Shown here: positions 9,052 through 17,911 of the stretch, one piece after another
How positions within the stretch are numbered: the first letter of the stretch is position 1
Layout of the letters: each line of letters starts with the position of its first letter
Source: Rhodovastum atsumiense
GTDB lineage: Bacteria; Pseudomonadota; Alphaproteobacteria; Acetobacterales; Acetobacteraceae
Reading direction: 5' to 3'
DNA: 64,000 bases
Assembly: GCF_937425535.1 (NCBI RefSeq)
Contig: NZ_OW485601.1
Span: forward strand, 1,576,501 to 1,640,500
Notes under the pieces: generated by a model
Seen by the model: only the letters and a program-made list of their open reading frames with translations
Database searches by the model: none
What the model was told of the DNA's origin: nothing
Position numbers and translations under genes: made by a program

Positions 9052-10794
9052 TCAGGGCGTGGCGTTGTCGGTCGAGGCCGGGGTGGCGACGCCGATCACC
9101 TGCTCGCCCTCGCGCAGCTTGGCTTCCAGCTTCGGCACGTCTTCCGGCTCCGGCTTGAGGTTGAGCGCGCGGCGCCACTGGTAGACCGCCTCCTGCCGGC
9201 GGTTGGCGGCCCAGTAGGCGTCGCCGAGATGCCCGTTGATGGTCGCGTCCTCGGGCTGCAGCTCCGCGGCGCGCTCCAGCGCCTTCACCGCGCCGGCGAT
9301 GTCGCCCTGGCGCAGCGTGGCCCAGCCGAGGCTGTCGATGATGGCGCCGTCATTGGGCCGCTGCTCGACCGCGCGCTCGATCATGGTGCGCGCCTTCTGC
9401 AGGTTGCGGCCCTGCTCGGCCCAGGAATAGCCCAGGTAGTTGAGCACGTAGGGCTGGTCGGGGGCGAGCTGCAGGGCCCGCAGGAAATCGGCCTCGGCCC
9501 GCTCCCATTGATGGGACCGCTCCAGCGCGATGCCGCGGTCGTAGAACAGCGGCCAGTTGGCCCGGGTCGGCTCCGGCACGCGGGCCACCGCGTTGTCATA
9601 GGCGGTCACGGCATCGGCGTAGCGGTGCTTCATGCGCAGGATGTCGCCTTGCACCGCATAAGGGTCCGGCCGGTCGGGATAGTCGCGCGCCATCTGCTCG
9701 AGCAGGCGCAGCGCTTCTTCAGTGCGTCCGGTCTGTTCGGTCAGCGCGGCCCGGCGCAGCCGCACGATGCCGTTGAGCGGGTCGTCGGCGCGGACAGGGG
9801 CGAGCACCGCCAGCCCGGTCTGCGGATGCTTGGTCGCGTCCAGGATGTCGGCCGCGAGCAGCCGGGCGGCGGTGAAATCCGGCCGCAGATCCAGCGCGAG
9901 GCGCACCAGCACCATGGCCAGGTCGGTCGCGTCCTGCTGGCGCAGCGCGCTCGCCAGCACCAGGTAGCTTTCGGCGAGCCCGTCGGTGGCGCGGCGGACC
10001 AGCCGGGTGGAGACGTTCGCCTGCAGCGCCGGCAGGGTGATGGCTGCCTCCGGCGCGAGGTCCACGGCCGCCTTCAGCGTCTGGCCGGCATCGGCGGGAT
10101 GGCCCTGCCGCGCCTGCCAGCTCGCGATCATGCGGGCGAGCTGCAGCGTGGGGGGGCCGTATTCCGTCTCGGCGAGGCGATAGAGCCGGGCCGCCTCGGC
10201 CGGGCGGTTGGCGAGATCGGCGATCAGGGCGCCGTGCAGGGCGTAGACCGCGCGATAGCGCTGGCCCTCGATATAGGGATGCAGCGTCGCCAGCGCCGCG
10301 TCGGTGCGGCCCGCGCCGAACTGCGCCCAGGACACCAGCAGCGGCTGCAGCACCTGCGTCAGCCCCTGGCGAGGCAGCGCGGCGAAGCGCGTCTCGGCGC
10401 CTTCCCAGTTGCCGCGGGCGGCCTCGGCATTGCCGAGCAGCATCAGGGCGCTCTGGTTGTTGGGCTGGCCCTGGGCCAGCCGGACCGTTTCCGGACGGCC
10501 GGCCATCAGGCAGGCCAGGAAGGCCTGCTGGCGCAGCTCGGCATTGCCCGGGTCATCGGCGAGGGCCCGCAGGAATTCGTCAGCGGCGAAATCGAGGTCG
10601 CCCTGCATGGCGGCGAACCGCCCGGTCAGGAATGCCCCGGGCGCCCCGGTGATGGGCAGCGCCTTCGCCCTGGCGGCAACCCGCATCTGCAGGCCGGGGC
10701 CGGCCTGCTGCGGTTGCGCCTGCTGGGCCGCGTTGGATGCCGCGCAGGCCGAGAGCAGCGACAGCGCGAGAAGGAGAGAACGACCGTTCTGCAT
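9052..10794 (-). CDS. Tetratricopeptide-repeat lipoprotein
   Basis: A 580-residue protein with an N-terminal signal ([11 protein letters not shown]) whose lipobox places the acylated Cys at residue 17, so it is probably tethered to a membrane. The rest is a long series of TPR-like helical pairs, best seen towards the C-terminus (for example blocks ending [16 protein letters not shown] and [18 protein letters not shown]). TPR arrays bind partner proteins; the partner is unknown. It lies just upstream of ispE. An inverted repeat ACAACC/GGTTGT (10831-10848) sits about 37 bp above the start. Confidence 0.82.
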   Translation of the reverse strand: MQNGRSLLLALSLLSACAASNAAQQAQPQQAGPGLQMRVAARAKALPITGAPGAFLTGRFAAMQGDLDFAADEFLRALADDPGNAELRQQAFLACLMAGRPETVRLAQGQPNNQSALMLLGNAEAARGNWEGAETRFAALPRQGLTQVLQPLLVSWAQFGAGRTDAALATLHPYIEGQRYRAVYALHGALIADLANRPAEAARLYRLAETEYGPPTLQLARMIASWQARQGHPADAGQTLKAAVDLAPEAAITLPALQANVSTRLVRRATDGLAESYLVLASALRQQDATDLAMVLVRLALDLRPDFTAARLLAADILDATKHPQTGLAVLAPVRADDPLNGIVRLRRAALTEQTGRTEEALRLLEQMARDYPDRPDPYAVQGDILRMKHRYADAVTAYDNAVARVPEPTRANWPLFYDRGIALERSHQWERAEADFLRALQLAPDQPYVLNYLGYSWAEQGRNLQKARTMIERAVEQRPNDGAIIDSLGWATLRQGDIAGAVKALERAAELQPEDATINGHLGDAYWAANRRQEAVYQWRRALNLKPEPEDVPKLEAKLREGEQVIGVATPASTDNATP

Positions 10795-10970
10795 GGTCTC
10801 ACCCTACCAGCCCGGCCGCGGCTTCGCCATGACAACCCTGCAAGGTTGTGATCCCGGGGATCCGGAAATCACGGCCTGGCCATCGGCACTCTCGCCCGGA
10901 TTTGGTTACGTTCGGGTTACAGGATCGCTCGCCGCTCCATCCCGCCCCATCCCGCCGCCCGGAAGCCGCC

Positions 10971-12602
10971 TTACATGCCGCCCGGGTAGTTCGGCCCGCC
11001 GCCCCCTTCCGGCGTGTGCCAGCAGATGTTCTGGGTGGGGTCCTTGATGTCGCAGGTCTTGCAGTGCACGCAGTTGGCGAAGTTGATCTGCAGCCGGGGC
11101 GCGTCCTGATCGGCGCCGACGATCTCGTAGACCCCGGCCGGGCAGTAGCGGGTTTCCGGGCTGCGATACTCGGCCCAGTTCACCGCGATCGCCCGCTCCG
11201 GGTCGTGCAGCTTCAGGTGGGCCGGCTGGTTCTCCTCATGGTTGGTGTTGCTGATGAACACCGAGGAGAGCCGATCGAAGGTCAGCTTGCCGTCGGGCTT
11301 CGGATACTCGATGCGCGGCGCCGTGGCGGCCGGGCGCAGGCTGGCGTGGTCGGGCGTGGCGTGGTGCAGGGTCCAGGGCGCCTTGCCGCGGAACAGGTAG
11401 GTGTCGATGGCGGCATTCGCGAGCCCACCCCAGAATCCCCATTTGGCGAAGGCAGGACGGACGTTGCGCACGCGCTGCAATTCATCCCACAGCCAGCTTT
11501 CCCGCAGCTTCGCCTCGTAGGACGCGGGTTCGACCCCCTCGCCCGCCAGCATCTCGGCGACCGCCTCGGCGGCGAGCATGCCGGATTTCATCGCCGTGTG
11601 GGTGCCCTTGATCTTGGGCACGTTCAGGAATCCAGCGGTGTCGCCGATCAGGCAGCCGCCGGGGAAGGTCAGCTTCGGCAGCGCCTGCACGCCACCCTCG
11701 GTCAGCGCGCGCGCGCCGTAGGAAATCCGCCGCCCGCCCTCGAAATGCGGGCGCATCGCCGGATGGGTCTTGAGCCGCTGCATCTCCTCGAAGGGGGAAA
11801 GCCAGGGGTTGGGGTAGTCGAGCCCCACCACCACGCCATAGGCGACCAGGTTCTCGCCGAAATGATACAGGAACGATCCGCCATAGGTATCGGAGGGGAT
11901 CGGCCAGCCGGTGGTGTGCACGATCAGCCCGGGCCGGTGCGCTTCCTTCGGCACCTCCCACAATTCCTTGATGCCGATGCCATAGGTCTGCGGGTCGCGG
12001 CCGGCGCGCAGGTCGTAATGCTTCATCAGCCGCTTGGTCAGGCTGCCCCGGCAGCCTTCGGCGAAGATGGTGCAACGGGCGCGCAGTTCCATGCCGCGCT
12101 GGTAGTTCGGGCCGGGCTCGCCGTCACGGTTGATGCCCATGTCGCCGGTGGCAATGCCGACGACGCGGCCATCCTCCTCCAGCAATTCGGCGGCGGCGAA
12201 GCCGGGATAGATCTCGACACCCAGTGCCTCGGCCTGCTGGCCGAGCCAGCGCACCACGTTGCCGAGGCTGACGATGTAATTGCCGTGGTTGTGCATCTGC
12301 GGCGGCGTCGGCAGCCGCCAGGCGCGGCCTTGCGTCAGATAGAGAAACCGGTCCTCCCCGGCCGGGGTGGTCAGCGGGGCGCCGCGCTCCTGCCAGTCAG
12401 GCAGCAGCTCCGCGAGCGCCCGCGGCTCGATCACCGCCCCGGAGAGGATATGCGCGCCCACCTCGCTGCCCTTCTCGACCACGCAGACGCTGCGTTCCGG
12501 CGCGAGCTGGCGCAGGCGGATGGCCGCCGCGAGGCCGGCAGGTCCCGCCCCCACGACGACGACGTCGAATTCCATGGCTTCCCGAGCTGGCTTATCGGAC
12601 AT
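10971..12602 (-). CDS. Electron transfer flavoprotein-ubiquinone oxidoreductase
   Basis: A 543-residue membrane-associated iron-sulfur flavoprotein (ETF-QO). It passes electrons from ETF, reduced by acyl-CoA and related dehydrogenases, to ubiquinone. The FAD-binding loop [18 protein letters not shown] is at about 14-31. The C-terminus carries the 4Fe-4S ferredoxin-like segment [20 protein letters not shown]. The ATG at 12602 is chosen because it places the FAD motif near the N-terminus as in the family; the open frame extends upstream to 13025 but overlaps the divergent glycosylase gene. It links to the acyl-CoA dehydrogenase-like gene elsewhere in the window only by general pathway. Confidence 0.94.
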   Translation of the reverse strand: MSDKPAREAMEFDVVVVGAGPAGLAAAIRLRQLAPERSVCVVEKGSEVGAHILSGAVIEPRALAELLPDWQERGAPLTTPAGEDRFLYLTQGRAWRLPTPPQMHNHGNYIVSLGNVVRWLGQQAEALGVEIYPGFAAAELLEEDGRVVGIATGDMGINRDGEPGPNYQRGMELRARCTIFAEGCRGSLTKRLMKHYDLRAGRDPQTYGIGIKELWEVPKEAHRPGLIVHTTGWPIPSDTYGGSFLYHFGENLVAYGVVVGLDYPNPWLSPFEEMQRLKTHPAMRPHFEGGRRISYGARALTEGGVQALPKLTFPGGCLIGDTAGFLNVPKIKGTHTAMKSGMLAAEAVAEMLAGEGVEPASYEAKLRESWLWDELQRVRNVRPAFAKWGFWGGLANAAIDTYLFRGKAPWTLHHATPDHASLRPAATAPRIEYPKPDGKLTFDRLSSVFISNTNHEENQPAHLKLHDPERAIAVNWAEYRSPETRYCPAGVYEIVGADQDAPRLQINFANCVHCKTCDIKDPTQNICWHTPEGGGGPNYPGGM

Positions 12603-12691
12603 TCTGCACCCTTTTTTCGCCTTGGCCCCGCGTGGGGGCTTTCGCGTTCTTATGGAGGGGGATTCGGTTGCGCGAAAGCCGCGCTTTGGCG

Positions 12692-13558
12692 ATGAGTGCG
12701 CACATGGACGCATTGGCGGCGCTGCGCTTGCAGCTGGAATGGGGCGCCGACGAGGCGCTCGTGGAGACGCCGGTAGACCGCATGGCGGTTGCCGCCCGGC
12801 CCGTCGCTGCCCCGGCGGCAACGAGGGCGCGGCCGGCGGCCTCAGCCCCGTCCCAGCTCGCCGCCGCGCTCCGCCCGCCGCCCCACCCCGCGCAGACGCA
12901 GGCCCTGCTGCCTGGCGCCGCCCCTGCCCCGGCGGCACGGGCCCAGGAAATCGCCGCCGCGGCGCGCACGCTGGAAGAGCTGCGGGCCGCCCTGGAGCGG
13001 TTCGACGGCTGCCCCCTGTCGGCAACCGCGACCAACCTGGTGTTCGCCGACGGCAACCCGGACTCCGGCCTGATGCTGGTGGGCGAAGGCCCGGGAGCGG
13101 ACGAGGACCGGATCGGCAAGCCGTTCGTCGGGGCGTCGGGCCAGTTCCTCGACCGGATGCTCGCGAGCATCGGGCTCGACCGCAGCGGCTACGTGATCAC
13201 CAACCTCATTCCCTGGCGCCCCCCCGGCAACCGCAACCCGACCGACAACGAGGTCCTGGTCTGCCTGCCGTTCCTGCTACGCCACATCGCCCTGGTGCGG
13301 CCGCGGCGGCTGGTGCTGCTGGGGGCGCTGGCCACGCGGGCGGTGACCGGCAGCAACACCGGCATCCGCCGCATGCGCGGGCGCTGGCTGGACGTCACCA
13401 TCCCCGACCTGCCCGCGCCGGTCCCGACTCTGCCCATGCTGCATCCCGCATATCTGCTGCGCACGCCGGGCGCGAAGCGGGAGGCCTGGAATGATATGTT
13501 GTTGTTGAAGCGCACCATGGATGACGACATGATCATCCGGAAAATATCTGAATCGTGA
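12692..13558 (+). CDS. Uracil-DNA glycosylase, family-4/5-like, probably without Fe-S cluster
   Basis: A 288-residue uracil-DNA glycosylase. After a Pro/Ala-rich N-terminal linker of about 80 residues comes the core: [21 protein letters not shown] (motif 1 with GEGPG), [14 protein letters not shown], and [11 protein letters not shown] (motif 2). Family-4 enzymes use four Cys for a 4Fe-4S cluster. Here only two survive (FDGCPL and VCLPFLL), and the Cys normally before RPPGNR is Trp. I recall an alphaproteobacterial UDG subgroup without the cluster, so this is probably a lineage trait. The start is ATG 12692; an earlier in-frame ATG at 12632 lies in the divergent promoter gap. Confidence 0.88.
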   Translation: MSAHMDALAALRLQLEWGADEALVETPVDRMAVAARPVAAPAATRARPAASAPSQLAAALRPPPHPAQTQALLPGAAPAPAARAQEIAAAARTLEELRAALERFDGCPLSATATNLVFADGNPDSGLMLVGEGPGADEDRIGKPFVGASGQFLDRMLASIGLDRSGYVITNLIPWRPPGNRNPTDNEVLVCLPFLLRHIALVRPRRLVLLGALATRAVTGSNTGIRRMRGRWLDVTIPDLPAPVPTLPMLHPAYLLRTPGAKREAWNDMLLLKRTMDDDMIIRKISES

Positions 13559-13581
13559 ACACCATGTGACAGCTAACCCGT

Positions 13582-13622
13582 TGAGACAAAGAAAATTGTC
13601 TCATTGCGGGAGAATTGTCTCA
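13582..13622 (+). promoter_or_regulatory. Operator-like element with three TTGTCTCA half-sites
   Basis: TGAGACAA (13582-13589) and TTGTCTCA (13596-13603) form a perfect 8-bp inverted repeat with a 6-bp spacer. A third identical half-site, TTGTCTCA, follows at 13615-13622, 19 bp from the second. The element lies in the 110-bp gap between the glycosylase gene and the lytic transglycosylase start at 13669. Its spacing of about two helical turns suggests binding of a dimer plus an extra subunit. Confidence 0.5.
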
Positions 13623-13668
13623 CCCCACAGGGTTGCGTCTCGTAACTATCCTGTGTACCGGCGCCCTC

Positions 13669-15573
13669 ATGCGAGGGACCGTTCGGATATTATCATCGTT
13701 TCCCACGGCCAAGGCGTTACTCGCCGGAGCTGCCATCCTGGCAGGGGCCACCTCGGCAAAAGCGCAGGTGCAACCTGCCTTCTCGGGCGTGGATGACACC
13801 GCGCTCGCGGTACCGCGCGCCTCGTCGCGACGGGATGGCAGCCAGTCCCTGCCGCAACCGTTGCCACCGAGCGAGGCAGCCCGGCTGCGGCGGATCTTCG
13901 CCCTGCAACGTGCCGGCGATCTGCGCGCCGCGGAAAAGGAAATGGCGCTGCTCGACCCCGATCTCTCGGTGGCCGGGATCGCGCTCGGCGCGGCGATGCG
14001 CGGCTACATCCTGGCCGATCGCCATCTCGGCCCCTACACCCGGCCGGGAGCCGCCGAACTGAAGGCGTGGCTGGAGAAATGGTCGGACCTGACCGACGCC
14101 CCGGCGATCCACACGCTGATGCTGTCCCGCCTGCCGCGCGGCGCCGCCGCGCCGCCGGCGCCGAACACGGTCATGCTGTCGGCTGATATCCGCTCGCCGG
14201 GCTCGTCCATTCCGGTGCCCGAGGAGGCCAATGACCCCGGCACGCGCCCGGTGCGCAATGCCGCCCTGGATCGATCCGTCTACGACGCCGCGCGCAATGG
14301 CGGGGCGGCCGCGGTGGAGCGGCTGCTGCAACGCCGGCGCGGGCTCGCGCCGGACTATGGCTCGCTGTTGCGGGGCGAGGCGGCGCAGATCCTGTTCACG
14401 CTCAACCGCGACGAGGAAGCCTATGCCCTCGGCGCCGCCGGCCTCGAGGCCTGCCGGGGCGCCGGATCAACGTGCCGCGTCGCCGCCCTCGCCGGCAAGA
14501 TGGCGGGGCTCGCGGCGTGGCGCCTCGACCAACCGGATCGTGCCGCCGCCGCCTTCGCGGCGGGATGGCGGGCAGAGCTGAGTTCCCCCACCCTGCGGGC
14601 CGCCAACGCCTTCTGGGCAGCGCGGGCGCGGCTGCGGCTGCGCGAGCCCAGGAACTACGTGCCCTGGATGATGCGGGCCGCCGAGGAGCAGCGCACCTTC
14701 TACGGCATGCTGGCCCGGCGCACGCTGGGCCTCGATATCGGCTTCGCCCCGGGCGGGCGGCAGACGCGCGAGACGCTCGGCGAGGCCGACCTGGATGCGG
14801 TGATGGCAACCCCCGAGGGGTTGCGCGCCCTTGCCCTGCTGCAGATCGGCGAGCGGGACCGGGCCGAGGCGGAGCTGCGGCAATTATGGCCCCTGGCCGA
14901 AACCACGCCCGCGCTTGGACGTGCCGTCATGCTGGTGGCGCAACGGGCGCGGCTGCTGGCCCTGACGGCCCAACTGGCTGATCTGGTGCAGGTCGCCGAC
15001 GGACGCTCCCGCGATGATCTGCGTTTCACCGTGCCGCGGCTGCGGCCGAGCGGCGGCTTCATCGTCGATCCGGCGCTGATCTACGGCATCACTCGCACCG
15101 AATCGAATTTCGACCAGGCGCTGACCTCGGGTGCGGGGGCGCTCGGGTTGATGCAGATCATGCCGGAGACGGCGAGTTTCATCACCGGCCGCCCCGACGA
15201 CGCCATCTTGCGTGGCCGGCTGCGTGATCCGGCGATGAACCTGGAACTGGGGCAGCGCTATATTGTGTGGCTGGCTGATACCGGGCTGGTGGATGGCGAT
15301 CTGATCCGCCTGCTCGCGGGCTACAATGCCGGCCCCGGATCGGTGATGCGTTGGGCCCCCGCGATCCGCGACAACGGCGATCCGTTGTTGTTCATCGAAT
15401 CGATCCCGATCGACGAGACGCGGGCCTATGTGCCGCGGGTACTGACCTACACCTGGATCTTCGCGGCAAGGCTGCACCTGCCCACGCCCAGCCTCGATGA
15501 GCTCGCGGCCGGAGCCTGGCCGCGCTATCACCCGTTGGAGCTGCGCCACGACGCGGTTGCCCGCCTGAACTGA
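13669..15573 (+). CDS. Soluble lytic murein transglycosylase (Slt-type)
   Basis: A 634-residue periplasmic enzyme that cleaves the MurNAc-GlcNAc bond of peptidoglycan. The N-terminus has a Sec signal (RILSSFPTAKALLAGAAILA, then GATSAKAQ). The middle is an alpha-helical superhelix typical of Slt70. The catalytic SLT domain near the C-terminus begins at YGITRTESNFDQALTSGAGA, with the catalytic Glu in TESNF and the LGLMQIMPETA and AGYNAGPGSV motifs. The ATG at 13669 is chosen because a signal peptide follows; the open frame extends to a TTG at 13615 that coincides with the third operator half-site. Confidence 0.92.
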   Translation: MRGTVRILSSFPTAKALLAGAAILAGATSAKAQVQPAFSGVDDTALAVPRASSRRDGSQSLPQPLPPSEAARLRRIFALQRAGDLRAAEKEMALLDPDLSVAGIALGAAMRGYILADRHLGPYTRPGAAELKAWLEKWSDLTDAPAIHTLMLSRLPRGAAAPPAPNTVMLSADIRSPGSSIPVPEEANDPGTRPVRNAALDRSVYDAARNGGAAAVERLLQRRRGLAPDYGSLLRGEAAQILFTLNRDEEAYALGAAGLEACRGAGSTCRVAALAGKMAGLAAWRLDQPDRAAAAFAAGWRAELSSPTLRAANAFWAARARLRLREPRNYVPWMMRAAEEQRTFYGMLARRTLGLDIGFAPGGRQTRETLGEADLDAVMATPEGLRALALLQIGERDRAEAELRQLWPLAETTPALGRAVMLVAQRARLLALTAQLADLVQVADGRSRDDLRFTVPRLRPSGGFIVDPALIYGITRTESNFDQALTSGAGALGLMQIMPETASFITGRPDDAILRGRLRDPAMNLELGQRYIVWLADTGLVDGDLIRLLAGYNAGPGSVMRWAPAIRDNGDPLLFIESIPIDETRAYVPRVLTYTWIFAARLHLPTPSLDELAAGAWPRYHPLELRHDAVARLN

Positions 15574-15575
15574 AC

Positions 15576-15640
15576 GCCGCGCAGCGCGAATGGGGTCAAG
15601 GGGCCTTGTGGCCCCTTGCGGGTCCAGGGCGGAGCCCTGG
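15576..15640. repeat. Modular hairpin repeat, copy 1 (convergent gene junction)
   Basis: Starts with GCCGCGCAGCGCGAATGGG (15576-15594), a 19-mer also found exactly at 35801-35819. Two hairpins follow: CAAGGGGCC/GGCCCCTTG (15597-15605/15610-15618) and CCAGGGC/GCCCTGG (15624-15630/15634-15640). The element lies between the converging slt and DJ-1 genes and overlaps the last 15 or so codons of the DJ-1 gene. Confidence 0.8.
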
Positions 15641-16315
15641 CCTTTCTGTGACGCGTTTAATGATTTCCTCGCGCCGCGCCCGCATCGCCGCCCCGCGCGC
15701 CCGCACCGCCTGCAGGATCTCCGCAGGTGCCGTCTGCGGCGTTCCCGCCTGGAACGGGGGCGCCGGAGCATACTCGAGTCCCAGTTGCACGCTCTGCGCG
15801 ACGGAGGCCCCGAGCAGTTCGGCGACGAGTGTCAGCGCGAAGTCGATCCCCGCGGTGACGCCACCGCCGGTGACGAGATTGCCGTCCCGCACCACGCGTT
15901 CCTGCACCGGGATCGCGCCGAAGGCGGCGAGCAGGTCGTGCACCGTCCAGTGCGTGGTGGCGCGCCGTCCCTGCAACAACCCGGCCGCGCCGAGCACCAG
16001 CGCGCCAGTGCAAACCGAGGTGACGTAGCGGGCCCCGGTGGCCTGCGCGCGCAGGAAGCGCAGCAATTCCTCGTCTTCCATGGCCGCGTTCACGCCGGGG
16101 CCGCCGGGCACGCAGATCACGTCGAGGGGCGGGCAGTCGGCGAAGGTGGTGTCCGGCAGCAGGCGCAACCCGGATTCCGCACGCACGGGCTCGAGGCCGG
16201 GCGCCAGGAGATGCGTGACGATGCCTGGGGTTTTGCGGAACACCTCATAGGGGCCGGTGAGATCGAGCTGGGTGAGATCGGGGAAGAGAAGCAGGCCGAT
16301 ATGGATATCCGGCAT
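15596..16315 (-). CDS. DJ-1/PfpI-family protein, isonitrile hydratase-like
   Basis: A 239-residue protein of the DJ-1/PfpI fold. The nucleophile elbow VTSVCTGALVLGAAGLL puts the reactive Cys at 102. The N-terminal LTQLDLTGPYEVF (D18 region) and THWTVHDLLAAFGA resemble isonitrile hydratase (InhA), which hydrates isonitriles to N-formamides. Related GATase1-like proteins serve as amidases or AraC-type regulators, so function is inferred. The final residues (about RPGLRPGPARGHKAP) are encoded by the hairpin repeat at 15597-15640, suggesting the original stop was lost when the repeat arrived. Monocistronic. Confidence 0.8.
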   Translation of the reverse strand: MPDIHIGLLLFPDLTQLDLTGPYEVFRKTPGIVTHLLAPGLEPVRAESGLRLLPDTTFADCPPLDVICVPGGPGVNAAMEDEELLRFLRAQATGARYVTSVCTGALVLGAAGLLQGRRATTHWTVHDLLAAFGAIPVQERVVRDGNLVTGGGVTAGIDFALTLVAELLGASVAQSVQLGLEYAPAPPFQAGTPQTAPAEILQAVRARGAAMRARREEIIKRVTERPGLRPGPARGHKAP

Positions 16316-16372
16316 GGGACGCTCTCCGCAGAGATGACGGACGGAACTGAGGAATTGTGATTGGATCCGCCA

Positions 16373-17911
16373 TCAGCGCAGGGCGCTGAACAAGGCGCGG
16401 CCGGCGGTGGTGGCCTGGCGGAGCACCTGCGCGAGGTCGAGGCCCTGGCGGGATTCGGCGAAGGCGCGCTGCAACTGGCGGGTCTGTGCCTGTTCGAGCC
16501 GTGCGGCGATCAGGGCCCAGACGAGATCCACGTTGTAGAGTCCCTTGCGGGCGTCGAGGCAGACCGGAACGATATCGGCCTCGGCAATGGCGAGATCCGC
16601 GCCGATCGCGGCCACCGCGTCGTGGATGCGCCGCGCCTTCGGCGTGGCGGGCCGGGCGATGTCGTAGGGCGGCGCCCATTCGGCGAAGGGTGGCAGGCGG
16701 TCGATATGCGGCACCGCCAGCAGCAACGGCGGCGGATCGAGCGCGCGGTCCTGCGCCAGCGTCGCGCGCAGGGCCGCCAGCGCCTGGGTGTCGATGTGCC
16801 GGGCGGCGCTGTTGGCGGCAGAGACCCACAGCACCAGGTCGGCCTGCGCGGCCAGGGACGCGAGTGCCTCCGCCTCGCCGGGCTCGCCGCGCAGACCCGG
16901 CGCATCGACCAGGCGCAGCGTCGGCCGGCCGGCGGCCGCCACGTCCAGCACCAGCGCCGCCTCCGGCCCCGGCACCGGGGTGGCGACCGCCCGCAATTCA
17001 CCGGCCAGCGCATTGGCGAGGCTCGACTTGCCGGCATTGACCTGCCCGGCCAACAGGATGCGGGGCGGGCCGGGCGGCGGCGCGGTTGTTTCAGTGCCGG
17101 CGCGCGCGGCCTCGAACTTCGCCTCGTCGATGCGCAGCCGGCCGCTGTAGAGATCGATCGCGCCCCGGCCGGTCTCCTCCAACACCAGCCGCGTGATCGT
17201 CCGGCGCAGGCGCTCTGCCCCGAAGGCCATCACGTCCTGGGTGACGTGCTCGCGCAGCTCGCCGAACACGGCCGAGAGCGGGTTCACCACCGGGCGGAAC
17301 ACGCGATAGACGTCGTACGCCTTCGCCGCGAGGTCGATCAGCCCGCGCCGGCGATACCACCACAGCGCGGTACTGACCGTGACGGCATGGCTGAACGGCA
17401 CCGCCTGCAGCAAGGCGACGCGCAGGCGCCTCGCGGTGCGCTCGGCCAGCAGCAGCGCCTCCGGCACGGTGAAGCGCGCCAGCGGCTCGGCGGCGTCCGG
17501 GCCGTAATGGCGGGCGATTTCCTCGACCAGCGCGGTCACGCTGGCGCGGGCGGCATCGGTATCCTCCGAAAAAGCCGGGGTGCGGGTGATGAAATCCTGC
17601 ACCTTCTCCCAGGCGGCACGCTCGCGCGGGCCCCAGGCGCTGTCGGGATGCGGCGGCGGTGGCGCCGGCAAAACGTCACCGGCGCGCAGCCGCCGCAGCA
17701 GCAAGGCCGCCACCCCGGCGCAGGCAGCGGCGAAGCCCAGCCAGACCAGCATCACACCGTGCGAGAACAGCCACAGCAGGCCCAGCACCAGCAGCACCAC
17801 CTGCGGCACCACCAGGCAGAACGCCACCGCCACTTCGCGCCAGTTCGCGACCAGGCCGCGCCAGACCAGACGGAGCCTGGTCCTGAATTTTCCGCTCTCA
17901 GCTTCTGTCAC
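16373..17911 (-). CDS. Membrane-anchored GTPase (first of a twin-GTPase operon by position, second by transcription)
   Basis: A 512-residue protein. Two hydrophobic segments at about 27-50 and 54-74 anchor it in the membrane. A helical middle region follows, and a C-terminal GTPase domain has Walker A GQVNAGKS (289-296) and the G3 switch VDAPGL (335-340). This domain order (membrane helices before the G domain) is unusual among bacterial dynamin-like/Era-like GTPases. The GTG start at 17911 overlaps the upstream GTPase gene by 14 nt, so translation is coupled. The function is unknown; nearby ClC and DUF697-GTPase genes suggest a membrane-associated role. Earlier in-frame codons to 18043 lie inside the upstream gene and are rejected. 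Confidence 0.75.
   Translation of the reverse strand: MTEAESGKFRTRLRLVWRGLVANWREVAVAFCLVVPQVVLLVLGLLWLFSHGVMLVWLGFAAACAGVAALLLRRLRAGDVLPAPPPPHPDSAWGPRERAAWEKVQDFITRTPAFSEDTDAARASVTALVEEIARHYGPDAAEPLARFTVPEALLLAERTARRLRVALLQAVPFSHAVTVSTALWWYRRRGLIDLAAKAYDVYRVFRPVVNPLSAVFGELREHVTQDVMAFGAERLRRTITRLVLEETGRGAIDLYSGRLRIDEAKFEAARAGTETTAPPPGPPRILLAGQVNAGKSSLANALAGELRAVATPVPGPEAALVLDVAAAGRPTLRLVDAPGLRGEPGEAEALASLAAQADLVLWVSAANSAARHIDTQALAALRATLAQDRALDPPPLLLAVPHIDRLPPFAEWAPPYDIARPATPKARRIHDAVAAIGADLAIAEADIVPVCLDARKGLYNVDLVWALIAARLEQAQTRQLQRAFAESRQGLDLAQVLRQATTAGRALFSALR

Noticed and set aside
12632-12691. Upstream ATG start for the uracil-DNA glycosylase
   Set aside because: It would place the start in the divergent gap to ETF-QO, with codons unlike the rest of the gene; ATG 12692 is more economical.
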